Below are positions 7,934 through 15,331 of a stretch of 36,023 nt of DNA, one piece after another. The notes below the pieces were generated by a model. It was given only the letters and a program-made list of their open reading frames with translations, did not search any database and had not been told where the DNA came from. The stretch's first letter is position 1, and every line of letters starts with the position of its first letter. Source of the stretch: an uncultured Clostridia bacterium (GTDB lineage: Bacteria; Bacillota; Clostridia; Oscillospirales; Oscillospiraceae); contig CAMGRL010000018.1 of assembly GCA_946061515.1 (NCBI GenBank), positions 1-36,023 on the forward strand, given 5' to 3'. Position numbers and translations under genes: made by a program.

Positions 7934-9382
7934 TCAGGGCTGTGCCGCAAGGTATTCGGCCACGATCTCTCTCTCGTCCATGTGGCGCTTCTCATGGCCC
8001 ACAACCTGGTAGTCCTCGTGACCTTTTCCGGCAAGTAATATTACATCGCCCGGCCCTGCGTTGTCAATAGCCCAGTGAATGGCCTCCACCCGGTCGCAGA
8101 GCACTTTTACCGGGGTGCGCTTGCCCTTCGTGCCCTCCACGATCTCCCGGATGATCTCATCCGGGTCCTCGGTGCGGGGGTTATCGCTGGTGACAACGAC
8201 AATGTCCGCATTGTCGGCGGCAATAGCACCCATAATGGGCCGCTTGGCCTTATCCCGGTCGCCGCCGCAGCCGAAGAGGGCCATGAGCCGGCCCTTGGTG
8301 ACGGGCTTCAGGGTCTTTAAGACGTTTTCCAACGCATCGGGCTTGTGGGAATAGTCGATGATGATGGAATAATCCCGGTCGGTGGGGACGATCTCCAGCC
8401 GGCCCTTCACGCCCTTGGCGCTGGACATGGCGTCGGCGCAGTCGTCCAGGCTGATGCCCAGAGCCAGGCCCACGGACATGACCCCCAGAGCGTTGTGCAC
8501 GGAGAAGAGGCCGGGGATCGAAAGCTTCGTCAGGGCAAGGCCGCTGTCGGTGACGGCGGCAAAGCGGACGCCGTTTGCGGAAAGGCGGATGTCCTTTGCG
8601 GTCAGATCCGCGTCGTTTCGTTCCAGGGAGAAGGTGCTGATGGGGCACTTGGCGCCGTCCATCATGAATCCGGCCCATTTGTCGTCCAGATTCACGCAGC
8701 CCTTTTTGCACTGGCGGAAGAGCAGCCGCTTGGCGGCGGCGTATTCCTCCATAGTCTTGTGAAAATCCAGGTGGTCCTGGCTCAGGTTGGTATACAATCC
8801 CACATCGTATTCGATCCCGGCCACCCGCTCCAGCGTCAGGGAGTGGGAGGACACCTCCATGACCACATGAGTGCAGCCCGCGTCCGCCATGGAGCGAAAC
8901 AGCCTGTGCAGCTCATAGCTCTCCGGGGTGGTGTGCTCGGTGTGGAGAAATTCATCCCCGATCATGTTGCCGTTGGTGCCGATCAGGCCCACCTTGGCGT
9001 CCAGCTTGCTCTCCAGCAGGTGCTTGATCAGGTAGCTGGAGGTGGTCTTGCCGCTGGTGCCGGTGATGCCGATCATGGTCATCTCCGCGGCCGGGTTTCC
9101 GAAAAACTCCCGGCTGGAAAGGGCCAGACCCAGACGGCAGTCGGCTATGCGCATATAGGGCGTGCCGTCCTCCGGCGCCGCCTCGCAGAGCACCGCCGCG
9201 GCCCCCTTCTCCAGGGCCTTGGGGATGTAGCGGTGGCCGTCGGATTCAAAGCCCCGGATGGCCACGAACAGGTCCCCCGGCTGGGTTTTCCGGGAATCAT
9301 AGCTTATGCCCTTGATTTCCATAGCCATGTCGGCGTTGGCGTCAAGGATATTTAAGTTTTTTACAATCTCTTTCAGTTTCAT
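7934..9382 (-). CDS. murE: UDP-MurNAc-tripeptide synthetase MurE (meso-diaminopimelate adding)
   Basis: MurE ligates the third stem-peptide residue onto UDP-MurNAc-L-Ala-D-Glu using ATP. The 482-residue protein has the Mur ligase P-loop GTSGKTT (108-114), the central-domain motif ending in SHSLTLERV, the lysine in AAAKRLLF that is carbamylated in the family, and DNPRTEDP at 400-407. The DNPR motif marks meso-diaminopimelate-specific MurE, whereas L-lysine enzymes differ there. So a DAP-type wall is expected, as in most Clostridia. The start at 9382 has GGAAGG eight bases upstream, within the end of the PBP gene three bases away. Confidence 0.96.
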   Translation of the reverse strand: MKLKEIVKNLNILDANADMAMEIKGISYDSRKTQPGDLFVAIRGFESDGHRYIPKALEKGAAAVLCEAAPEDGTPYMRIADCRLGLALSSREFFGNPAAEMTMIGITGTSGKTTSSYLIKHLLESKLDAKVGLIGTNGNMIGDEFLHTEHTTPESYELHRLFRSMADAGCTHVVMEVSSHSLTLERVAGIEYDVGLYTNLSQDHLDFHKTMEEYAAAKRLLFRQCKKGCVNLDDKWAGFMMDGAKCPISTFSLERNDADLTAKDIRLSANGVRFAAVTDSGLALTKLSIPGLFSVHNALGVMSVGLALGISLDDCADAMSSAKGVKGRLEIVPTDRDYSIIIDYSHKPDALENVLKTLKPVTKGRLMALFGCGGDRDKAKRPIMGAIAADNADIVVVTSDNPRTEDPDEIIREIVEGTKGKRTPVKVLCDRVEAIHWAIDNAGPGDVILLAGKGHEDYQVVGHEKRHMDEREIVAEYLAAQP

Positions 9383-9385
9383 TTT

Positions 9386-11713
9386 TCAATACCTTCCCAG
9401 CATCGAATCGTCTCCGCTGACCAGCGTCACCTCAACGATGCTGCCGTGTCCCACCACTGTGCCGGCCGTTATACTCTGGCTGCTGACCTTTTGGGTCTCA
9501 GCGTCGGTGACGGGACTTGCCGTTTGTATGTATATCCCATAGTAGGACAGGGTGTCTCTGGCCTGGGCGTAGCTCATGCCACTGAGCTCCGGCACAGTCT
9601 CCCTGTCCGCGGAGGGCTCCGCTTCAAAATAAAGAATGATCTGGGTTCCGGCGGCGATGCTCACGCCCGCAGCGGGGAGCTGCCCGGTGACAAGGCTGCC
9701 TTCGCCGATGGTCCGGAAATCCAGGCCCGCCTCTTTCACGGCGGCGGCCGCCTCTTCCCGGCTCAGACCGGTGAAGTCCGGCACGGTCACGTCCATGCTC
9801 CCGGCCTCCCCTTCATCAAGCACCGGCTCCACGCCCAGGTAGGGCAGGATATCCGCCATCATGTTCCCCACCACGGGGGCCGCCATCTGTCCGCCGCTGA
9901 CATAAATCCCGGACTTGTTGGAGGGCGTATCCAGAAACACCAGCAGGGCGATCTGCGGGTCGTCCGCCGGGGCAAAGCCGATAAAGGAGACGATGTACTC
10001 CTTCTCCCCCGTCTGGGCCTCCAGACTGACCTTTTCGCTGGTGCCGGTCTTGCCGCCGATGCGGTATCCGGCCACGGCGGCGTTTCTGCCGGTGCCGTCA
10101 TTGGGGTCGCCTACCACCTGCTCCAGAATACTGCGCACCTTTGCGGAGGTCTCTTCGCTGATGACCTGGCGCACTAATGTGGGCTCCCGCTCATAGGCCG
10201 CCGTGCCGTCGGGGTTTCGCATCTGCCGCACCACATAGGGCTGCATCAGCTTTCCGCCGTTGACGCAGGCGCTGACCGCGGTAATGAGCTGCAAAGGCGT
10301 GATGGTAAAGGTCTGGCCGAAGGAGGCCGCCGCCAGCTGCGACAGATTTTTCTCCGAACAGAAGGTATTCTGGCTCCACCAGATGCTGCCGCTCTCCCCC
10401 GCAAGGTCGATGCCTGTGGTGGCGGTCAGATTTTCGTCGGGATCGCCGGTAATGTTCAAAAAGCCGAAGGCTTCGCAGTATTTGTAGAAGGTCTCCGCCC
10501 CCACCCGAAGGCCGATGTTCACAAAGGCCACGTTGCAGGAGTGCTGCACCGCCTGGGTCAAATTCTGGGAGCCGTGGCCCCCGTCCTTCCAGCAGCGGAT
10601 GGGACTGGTGCGGCCCAAAACGCTGACGTTGCCGCCGCAGTAGAAGCTGTCGCGCAAATCCACTGCCCCCTCTTCCAGGGCCATGGACAGGGTGATGATC
10701 TTGAAGGTGGAGCCGGGCTCATAGGTGTCGGACAGGGCCTTGTTGCGCCACTGTCTGGCCTGGGCCTGTTGGAGCAGCTCCGCCGCCTCCTCTTCGGTGG
10801 CGGCCTGGTCGATGAGGGCCTGGGCCTCGTCGCTGACGGACAGAAAATGGTTCAGATCATAGCCGTCGATGGAGGCCATGGCTAAAATTCCGCCGGTATT
10901 CACGTCCATGGCGATGGCCCCGGCGCCGTTTTGGATGTCGTAATCCTCCACGGCCTGTTTTAAGTGCTTTTCCACATAGTACTGTATGGTGGAGTCCACC
11001 GTCAGCACCAGGTCATAGCCGTCCTCCCCGGGGCTGTACTCCTCAAAGGAGCCGAAAAGCAGCTCTGTGCCGTAGGCGTTGGTGGCCCGCAGGGTCCTTC
11101 CGGCGCTGCCGGAAAGGGCGGAGTCGTATTTGGCCTCGATCCCTTCCAGACCGGTGTTGTCCATGCCCACAAAGCCGATGAGATGGCAGGCAAGGCAGGA
11201 ATTGGGGTAATAGCGCTTGGTGTCCGTCTCCAGGCGGACGCCCTTCAGGCCGTTTTCCGTCTTGAAGCGGCGGACCTCGTCCGCCTGCTCGGCCTCCACC
11301 TTCCGGGCCACGGTCACATACCAGGAGCCGGTACGGCCGGTCTTTTCCAGTATATCATCGTAGTCAAGCCCAAGGATCTCCGACAGGCCCCGGGCGATCA
11401 GCTCCCGGTCCTCGCCGTACATCTCGATCTCCGCCGGGCTGAGATAAATGTTGTCCACCGACGCGCTGACCGCCAGTGGGTTCATGTTGGTGTCAAAAAT
11501 CGTGCCTCTCGCCGGAGAGGTGGCAGCCTCCCGAAGCTGCTGCTGTATGGCCAGCTCCTCGTAATATTCGTGGTCGATGATCTGGAGCTTATACAGCCGG
11601 ATGAGCAGCGCCAAAAAGGCGGCGATGCCGCAGAGGGCCATCAGGGCCAAAGTGCGGCGGAGCATCTGACGGTTGGGGCCTCCGCCCCTCCCCTTTTCCA
11701 CTGATTCGGACAT
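9386..11713 (-). CDS. ftsI: Class B penicillin-binding protein with two PASTA domains (FtsI/SpoVD type)
   Basis: This transpeptidase cross-links septal peptidoglycan. Of 775 residues, about 21-43 form the membrane anchor, followed by a pedestal domain beginning with PARGTIFDTN. The transpeptidase motifs are STFK (335-338, catalytic Ser335), SCN (392-394) and KTG (555-557). Two PASTA repeats follow at about 641-698 and 704-766. Bacillus has two such genes here (pbpB and the sporulation-specific spoVD); this cluster has only one, so it could serve division, sporulation or both. Upstream is ftsL and downstream murE. The start at 11713 has GGGAG eight bases before it. The MurNAc-pentapeptide polymerase partner is probably FtsW at 5669-6829. 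Confidence 0.94.
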   Translation of the reverse strand: MSESVEKGRGGGPNRQMLRRTLALMALCGIAAFLALLIRLYKLQIIDHEYYEELAIQQQLREAATSPARGTIFDTNMNPLAVSASVDNIYLSPAEIEMYGEDRELIARGLSEILGLDYDDILEKTGRTGSWYVTVARKVEAEQADEVRRFKTENGLKGVRLETDTKRYYPNSCLACHLIGFVGMDNTGLEGIEAKYDSALSGSAGRTLRATNAYGTELLFGSFEEYSPGEDGYDLVLTVDSTIQYYVEKHLKQAVEDYDIQNGAGAIAMDVNTGGILAMASIDGYDLNHFLSVSDEAQALIDQAATEEEAAELLQQAQARQWRNKALSDTYEPGSTFKIITLSMALEEGAVDLRDSFYCGGNVSVLGRTSPIRCWKDGGHGSQNLTQAVQHSCNVAFVNIGLRVGAETFYKYCEAFGFLNITGDPDENLTATTGIDLAGESGSIWWSQNTFCSEKNLSQLAAASFGQTFTITPLQLITAVSACVNGGKLMQPYVVRQMRNPDGTAAYEREPTLVRQVISEETSAKVRSILEQVVGDPNDGTGRNAAVAGYRIGGKTGTSEKVSLEAQTGEKEYIVSFIGFAPADDPQIALLVFLDTPSNKSGIYVSGGQMAAPVVGNMMADILPYLGVEPVLDEGEAGSMDVTVPDFTGLSREEAAAAVKEAGLDFRTIGEGSLVTGQLPAAGVSIAAGTQIILYFEAEPSADRETVPELSGMSYAQARDTLSYYGIYIQTASPVTDAETQKVSSQSITAGTVVGHGSIVEVTLVSGDDSMLGRY

Positions 11714-11731
11714 AGCACACTCCCGCTTTTT

Positions 11732-11752
11732 GAATATACCATCAGTATATTC
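11732..11752 (-). other. AU-rich hairpin in the ftsL-PBP gap
   Basis: GAATATAC (11732-11739) and GTATATTC (11745-11752) form an eight-bp inverted repeat in the 68-bp gap before the PBP gene. CCGCT/AGCGG flanks can extend the stem, and its outer edge abuts the GGGAG Shine-Dalgarno, so it might modulate initiation. No U-run follows, so it is not a terminator. Confidence 0.4.
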
Positions 11753-11781
11753 AGCGGCTTATCCGGTTAAAACTTCGTGCT

Positions 11782-12075
11782 TTATCCCAAATGCTCTGTG
11801 ATCTCTATGGTTCTGATCTGCCCCGGGGCCGGGCGCTGCATCCCCAGCTCCTCCAGGGCATAGGTCTCCAGCTCTTCAAGGCTCAGGCTGTTGTCCAGCC
11901 GGGTCTGCAAGATCTGGTTTTCGGTTTTCAGTCGTTCATTTTCCTTTTCCAGCGCCGCCGCCTGGTCGTTCACCGCGGCCGTCTCCACCGCGCAGAGCAG
12001 GGACAGCACCAGCAGCACCGCCGAAAACAAGGCGGCTATGGTGTTAAAAAGAAGCTCTGAGGTTCTTTTTTCCAT
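11782..12075 (-). CDS. ftsL: FtsL-like cell division protein
   Basis: This 97-residue bitopic protein has the FtsL/DivIC layout: a short basic cytoplasmic tail, one transmembrane helix (about 12-30) and a coiled coil with leucine heptads (about 35-66, NERLKTENQILQTRL). A short C-terminal region with LEELGMQRPAPGQ follows, a typical FtsL ending. FtsL bridges FtsQ/DivIB and FtsW-PBP. Identification rests on size, topology and position between rsmH and the PBP gene, since the family diverges quickly. The ATG at 12075 starts two bases past the rsmH stop, with GGAGAG nine bases upstream. Confidence 0.85.
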   Translation of the reverse strand: MEKRTSELLFNTIAALFSAVLLVLSLLCAVETAAVNDQAAALEKENERLKTENQILQTRLDNSLSLEELETYALEELGMQRPAPGQIRTIEITEHLG

Positions 12076-12077
12076 GC

Positions 12078-13013
12078 TCACACTCTCTCCGCCACGCGGA
12101 GCTTGGCGCTTCTTGAGCGGGGATTGCTCTCCGTCTCCTCCGGGCTGGGCAGGATGGGCTTTCGGGAGACGCTTTTCAGGGTCTGTACAAAGCCGCAGGT
12201 GCAGATGGGAGCCTCTCTGGGGCAGGTGCAGCCGTTTTCCCTTGCGGCGATGCCGGTTTTGATGATCCGGTCCTCCAGGGAGTGGAAGCTGATGACGCAA
12301 AGCCGGCCGCCCTTTTTCAGCTTGTCCGGGGCCGTGTCCATCATGCGCTGGATGGCGCCCAGCTCGTCGTTGACGGCGATGCGGATGGCCTGGAAGCTGC
12401 GCTTGGCCGGGTGCTGCTTTTCCCGCAGGGCGGCGGCGGGCATGGCGCTTTTGATGATCTCCACCAACTCCAGAGTGGTCTCTATGGGCTTTTTCGCCCG
12501 GGCGGAGAGGATGGCGGCGGTGATGCGCCGGGCATAGCGCTCCTCGCCGTAGTCCCAGAGGATGCGGTTGAGCCGGTTTTCATCCCAGCTGTTCACCACC
12601 TCATAGGCCGTCAGGCTGTCGGAGGCGTCCATGCGCATGTCCAAAGGCGCGTCATGGAGATAGGAAAAGCCCCGCTGCGTCTCATCCAGCTGGGGGGAGG
12701 ACACACCGAGGTCAAAAAGCATGCCGTCCACAGCGTCGATCCCCAGAGAATCCAGGATCTCCGCCGCGTCGCTGAAATTGCCGTGGACAAAGGTCACTTT
12801 GTCCCCAAAGGGGGCCAGGCGCTTTCCCGCCCGCTCGATGGCGGTCTGGTCCCGGTCAATGCAGATAAGCCTTCCGCCTTCAAGGCGGGAGGCTATCTGA
12901 TACGAATGTCCGCCCAGGCCGAGAGTACCGTCCAGATAGATCCCGTCGGGCTTTATGTTCAGGTTTTCAATGCACTCATTCAGGAGTACGGAAACATGGC
13001 GCGGTTCATCCAT
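12078..13013 (-). CDS. rsmH: 16S rRNA (cytosine(1402)-N(4))-methyltransferase RsmH
   Basis: RsmH (MraW) methylates N4 of C1402 in the 16S rRNA P-site region using S-adenosylmethionine. The 311-residue protein carries the family signatures HVSVLLNECIENL at the N-terminus, DGTLGLGGHS (SAM-binding loop), DLGVSSPQLDE, and the C-terminal region with VISFHSLEDRIIK and KPILPSPEE. Its ATG overlaps the mraZ stop by one base (TAATG), implying translational coupling. Confidence 0.97.
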   Translation of the reverse strand: MDEPRHVSVLLNECIENLNIKPDGIYLDGTLGLGGHSYQIASRLEGGRLICIDRDQTAIERAGKRLAPFGDKVTFVHGNFSDAAEILDSLGIDAVDGMLFDLGVSSPQLDETQRGFSYLHDAPLDMRMDASDSLTAYEVVNSWDENRLNRILWDYGEERYARRITAAILSARAKKPIETTLELVEIIKSAMPAAALREKQHPAKRSFQAIRIAVNDELGAIQRMMDTAPDKLKKGGRLCVISFHSLEDRIIKTGIAARENGCTCPREAPICTCGFVQTLKSVSRKPILPSPEETESNPRSRSAKLRVAERV

Positions 13014-13429
13014 TAAAATTCCAGCTCCTCCATTACGGCGGCGATATTCTCAGGCGTGGTCTCCGCTTCAAAGATGGCGTTCCAGGCGTCGCTGTCCCAC
13101 AGCTCCGCGTGGTTGTTGCAGCCGACCACAGTGACGCTCTTGGTCAAGCCCGCGTATTCCCGCAGATTCTGGGGGATCAGGGCCCGGCCCTGGCTGTCCA
13201 GCTCGCAGCGGGCCGCGTGGGCAAAGAGCGGGCGCATTTTCCGCTGTTTCACAAAGGGCATGGCGCTGACCTTGTCGGAAAAGATCTTCCAGTTCTCGGC
13301 GCTGTAGGCACAAAGGCAGCGATCCATGGAGAGGGTGATGAAAAATACCTCGCCCAGCTCGTCTCTGAGCTTGGCAGGTATAAACAGTCTCCCCTTATTG
13401 TCCAGCGAGTGCTGGTATTCACCTGTCAT
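13013..13429 (-). CDS. mraZ: Transcriptional regulator MraZ
   Basis: MraZ is a DNA-binding protein with two AbrB-like half-domains that forms a ring and represses its own dcw operon in Escherichia coli. The 138-residue protein begins MTGEYQHSLDNKGRLFIPAKLR and its second half repeats the pattern as ARCELDSQGRALIPQNLR, the two copies of the DxxGRxxIP motif. It is the first gene of the cluster. The region 13462-13485, between promoter and gene, contains three TGG direct repeats with ten-base spacing that fit MraZ operators. The ribosome binding site is a G-run about eight bases upstream. Confidence 0.96.
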   Translation of the reverse strand: MTGEYQHSLDNKGRLFIPAKLRDELGEVFFITLSMDRCLCAYSAENWKIFSDKVSAMPFVKQRKMRPLFAHAARCELDSQGRALIPQNLREYAGLTKSVTVVGCNNHAELWDSDAWNAIFEAETTPENIAAVMEELEF

Positions 13430-13461
13430 GGACTGCGCCCCCGTTTCTGTGGTTTTTTACT

Positions 13462-13485
13462 CCATTTTTCACCACTTCTAACCAC
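13462..13485 (-). promoter_or_regulatory. MraZ operator: three TGG direct repeats
   Basis: On the minus strand GTGG, GTGG and ATGG occur with exactly ten-base periodicity (plus-strand CCA at 13462, 13472 and 13482). They lie just downstream of the mraZ promoter. MraZ of E. coli binds TGGG-type direct repeats separated by five bases, the same ten-base period, in the same location. This supports autoregulation of the dcw cluster. Confidence 0.75.
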
Positions 13486-13496
13486 CGTGTGTTTTC

Positions 13497-13525
13497 ATTA
13501 TAGGGGGAGTTAACATAAAAATCAA
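13497..13525 (-). promoter_or_regulatory. Sigma-A promoter of the dcw cluster
   Basis: TTGATT (13520-13525) and a perfect TATAAT (13497-13502) are 17 bases apart on the minus strand, predicting transcription from about 13490. It is the strongest promoter match in the window and precedes mraZ by about 60 bases. Confidence 0.85.
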
Positions 13526-13532
13526 GAGAAAC

Positions 13533-13568
13533 TTTTTGTCATTTTTCTTGCATTTTTTGCCATTTTTT
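13533..13568 (-). promoter_or_regulatory. Phased A-tracts (UP-element-like) upstream of the mraZ promoter
   Basis: Four runs of five or six T on the plus strand start at 13533, 13542, 13553 and 13563, a spacing of 9-11 bases, immediately upstream of the -35 element. Helically phased A-tracts bend DNA and can bind the RNA polymerase alpha C-terminal domain. The effect here is inferred. Confidence 0.55.
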
Positions 13569-13633
13569 CACGACCACAAGATATAGCGCCGGGGCCTTCC
13601 GTGGGCTACAAATCGGGCGTATTGGCCTTCTAC

Positions 13634-13663
13634 CTCTTCACTATTCACTATTACCTCTTACTT
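13634..13663. repeat. Family C repeat: TTCACTATT-type
   Basis: TTCACTATTCACTATTACC followed by TCTTACTTT contains a near-tandem seven-base unit. Related sequence occurs at 30730-30765 and, inverted, at 35998-36023. Two of the three copies directly abut a family A element. Confidence 0.65.
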
Positions 13664-13664
13664 T

Positions 13665-13741
13665 GACAGCTCCCCCTAATGGGGAGCCTTTATGACCCCT
13701 CAGTCACGCTGCGCGTGCCAGATCCCCTTTCAGGGGAGCCT
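13665..13741 (-). repeat. Family A structured repeat, copy 1
   Basis: On the minus strand it has GGGGATCTGG, a five-bp hairpin (13705-13709 with 13713-13717, CACGC/GCGTG) and then TGAGGGG. This is the pattern shared by the family A copies at 18034, 21173 and 21341, each with a different but still paired stem. Two GGCTCCCC..GGGGAGC hairpins flank it. Confidence 0.75.
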
Positions 13742-13742
13742 A

Positions 13743-13775
13743 TAAAAAAGGAGAACAGAAAAAATCTGTTCTCCT
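13743..13775 (-). terminator. Terminator of the uvrC-rsmD-coaD operon
   Basis: An 11-bp perfect stem (13749-13759 with 13765-13775) is followed on the minus strand by six T residues. It begins 21 bases past the stop of the coiled-coil gene. Confidence 0.9.
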
Positions 13776-13795
13776 GAAGCTATTCAAGACTGAAT

Positions 13796-14302
13796 TTACT
13801 TTTTGGTTGGCTGATCGGCCTTTGCTGCCATATCGGCGGCCCTGAACGCATTGTGAGAGGCCTGAATGGTGCTGAGGGCGCTGCTCACGCTCTCCTCCGC
13901 CTGGCGCATGATGTCGTCCACATACTCGCTGGCCACACGGCGCAGCTCGTTGGACTTGGCCTCGGCAGAGGCGATCATCTCCGCACTGCGGGCCCGGGCC
14001 ACGCGCACGACCTCCTGCTCCTCTACCATGGTGCGGGCCTTCTCCTCCGCGCTCTTGCGCAGAGCCTCGGCCTCCCGCTTGGCGTTGCCGATAAACTCGT
14101 CCCGCGCAGCCACAAGGCGCTTCGCCTCAGCAAGGGCGGAGGGCAGATTGGCCTTGATGTCGTTGATGATCTCGATGGCCTTTTCCCGTTCAATGATGCA
14201 CTTGTCGTTTCCCAGAGGGACGCCCCAGGCTTCCGTTACCATGCCGTAAAGGATGTCCAGCAGCTCGATAATATCATTATTATTGTCCATATTATCCATC
14301 AT
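13796..14302 (-). CDS. Conserved clostridial coiled-coil protein (ATP synthase b-subunit/DivIVA-like)
   Basis: This 168-residue protein is charged, alanine-rich and almost wholly helical. A long predicted coiled coil spans about residues 45-150, with repeats of the type AKREAEALRKSAEEKARTM. It has no transmembrane segment. Similar proteins encoded next to coaD in Clostridia are often labelled ATPase or DivIVA-like because of the coiled coil; no function is established. The start at 14302 has GGAGG six bases upstream and overlaps the coaD stop by 11 bases; ATG at 14299 is equally possible. It is the last gene before a strong terminator. Confidence 0.8.
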   Translation of the reverse strand: MMDNMDNNNDIIELLDILYGMVTEAWGVPLGNDKCIIEREKAIEIINDIKANLPSALAEAKRLVAARDEFIGNAKREAEALRKSAEEKARTMVEEQEVVRVARARSAEMIASAEAKSNELRRVASEYVDDIMRQAEESVSSALSTIQASHNAFRAADMAAKADQPTKK

Positions 14303-14792
14303 TCCGCCTCCATTGCTTCGCTTTTATTTCAATATCGGACTTGATCTCATCCGGCACAAGGCCGGTCAGATCGGCGCCGTATTTCGCCATTTCACGCACA
14401 ACGGAGGAACTGAGGAAGGTATACTTTCCGCTGGCCGTCAGAAATATGGTCTCAAGCTCGGGGTTGATGTTTTTATTGATCAGATCCATTTGGAACTCAT
14501 ACTCAAAGTCGGAAGCGGCGCGCAGTCCCTTGACCACCACAGCGCCCTCAAACTGCCTTGCGTACTCTGCCAGAAGTCCGTCCGAGGTATCCACGGTCAC
14601 GTTGGGGTATTTTCCCACTGTCCGCCTGACCATGTCCGCCCGCTCCTCGATGGAGAACATGGGCGAGGTCTTGGTGGAGTTTACCATGATGCACACCACA
14701 ACCCTGTCAAAAAGCTGGGCGGCACGGCGGATAATGTTCAGGTGGCCCAAAGTGATCGGATCAAAGCTTCCCGGGCAGATGGCGGTTCTCAT
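14292..14792 (-). CDS. coaD: Phosphopantetheine adenylyltransferase CoaD
   Basis: CoaD adenylates 4'-phosphopantetheine to dephospho-CoA, the penultimate step of CoA synthesis. The 166-residue protein starts MRTAICPGSFDPITLGH, with the nucleotidyltransferase motif TLGH at 14-17, and has the distal FLSSSVVREMA motif. The ATG at 14792 overlaps the rsmD stop in TGATG; a longer in-frame start at 14819 would prepend nine residues not seen in the family. Coupled to rsmD upstream and the coiled-coil gene downstream. Confidence 0.97.
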   Translation of the reverse strand: MRTAICPGSFDPITLGHLNIIRRAAQLFDRVVVCIMVNSTKTSPMFSIEERADMVRRTVGKYPNVTVDTSDGLLAEYARQFEGAVVVKGLRAASDFEYEFQMDLINKNINPELETIFLTASGKYTFLSSSVVREMAKYGADLTGLVPDEIKSDIEIKAKQWRRNDG

Positions 14793-15331
14793 CAGAGGCT
14801 CTCCTTGGTATACAAGCATAGCTTGACCTTGCCGTACACATATTCTTTCCTTTTCCTGTACGGCGGGGTCATCTCCGGCAGCGCCCTGTCACGGCGTGCT
14901 TCGCACAATATTATACCACCTTCCGACAATATGTCAACCAATTTGACGGTTTCCAGCACCGATTCATACAAATTTGAATCATAGGGCGGGTCTACAAAAA
15001 TGATATCGAACCTGCCGCAGTGGCGCAGAAAGCTCAGCGCGTCCTCCTGCACCACAGTGCCCTTCAGTCCGCAGAGCTTCAGATTCTCCTTCACGATCTG
15101 GATGGCCGCCCGGTCCTTATCCACAAACACCGCGCTCTCCGCGCCCCGGCTGAGACATTCAATGCCCAGCTGGCCGGTGCCCGCGAACAGGTCCAGCACC
15201 CGCCTGCCCTCGATATCGAACTGGATGATGTTGAAAACCGACTCCTTCACGTTGTCCGTGGTGGGCCGGATGTCGTAATTTTCCGGGGTTTTCAGTTTTC
15301 TTCCTCTTGCCGTTCCGGTGATGACGCGCAC
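14792..15331 (-). CDS. rsmD: 16S rRNA (guanine(966)-N(2))-methyltransferase RsmD
   Basis: RsmD methylates G966 of 16S rRNA. The 179-residue protein starts MRVITGTARGRKL, as is characteristic, and contains RPTTDNVKESVFNI, the SAM-binding FAGTGQLG (49-56) and the catalytic DPPY (114-117). rsmD-coaD pairing is common in Firmicutes. Its first 40 bases overlap the end of uvrC in another frame, and the conserved N-terminus shows the overlap is real. Confidence 0.95.
   Translation of the reverse strand: MRVITGTARGRKLKTPENYDIRPTTDNVKESVFNIIQFDIEGRRVLDLFAGTGQLGIECLSRGAESAVFVDKDRAAIQIVKENLKLCGLKGTVVQEDALSFLRHCGRFDIIFVDPPYDSNLYESVLETVKLVDILSEGGIILCEARRDRALPEMTPPYRKRKEYVYGKVKLCLYTKESL

Larger units (their letters stand above)
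13430..13795. other. 366-bp intergenic region upstream of mraZ
   Basis: From left to right it holds the mraZ leader with the MraZ operator (13462-13485), the promoter (13497-13525), phased T-tracts (13533-13568), about 65 bp of unassigned sequence, a TTCACTATT-rich repeat (13634-13663), a family A element (13665-13741) and the terminator of the coaD-side operon (13743-13775). No credible ORF was seen. Confidence 0.8.

Noticed and set aside
13634-13663. CRISPR or tandem-repeat array in the TTCACTATT run
   Set aside because: Only a few degenerate seven-base units, with no spacers and no cas genes.
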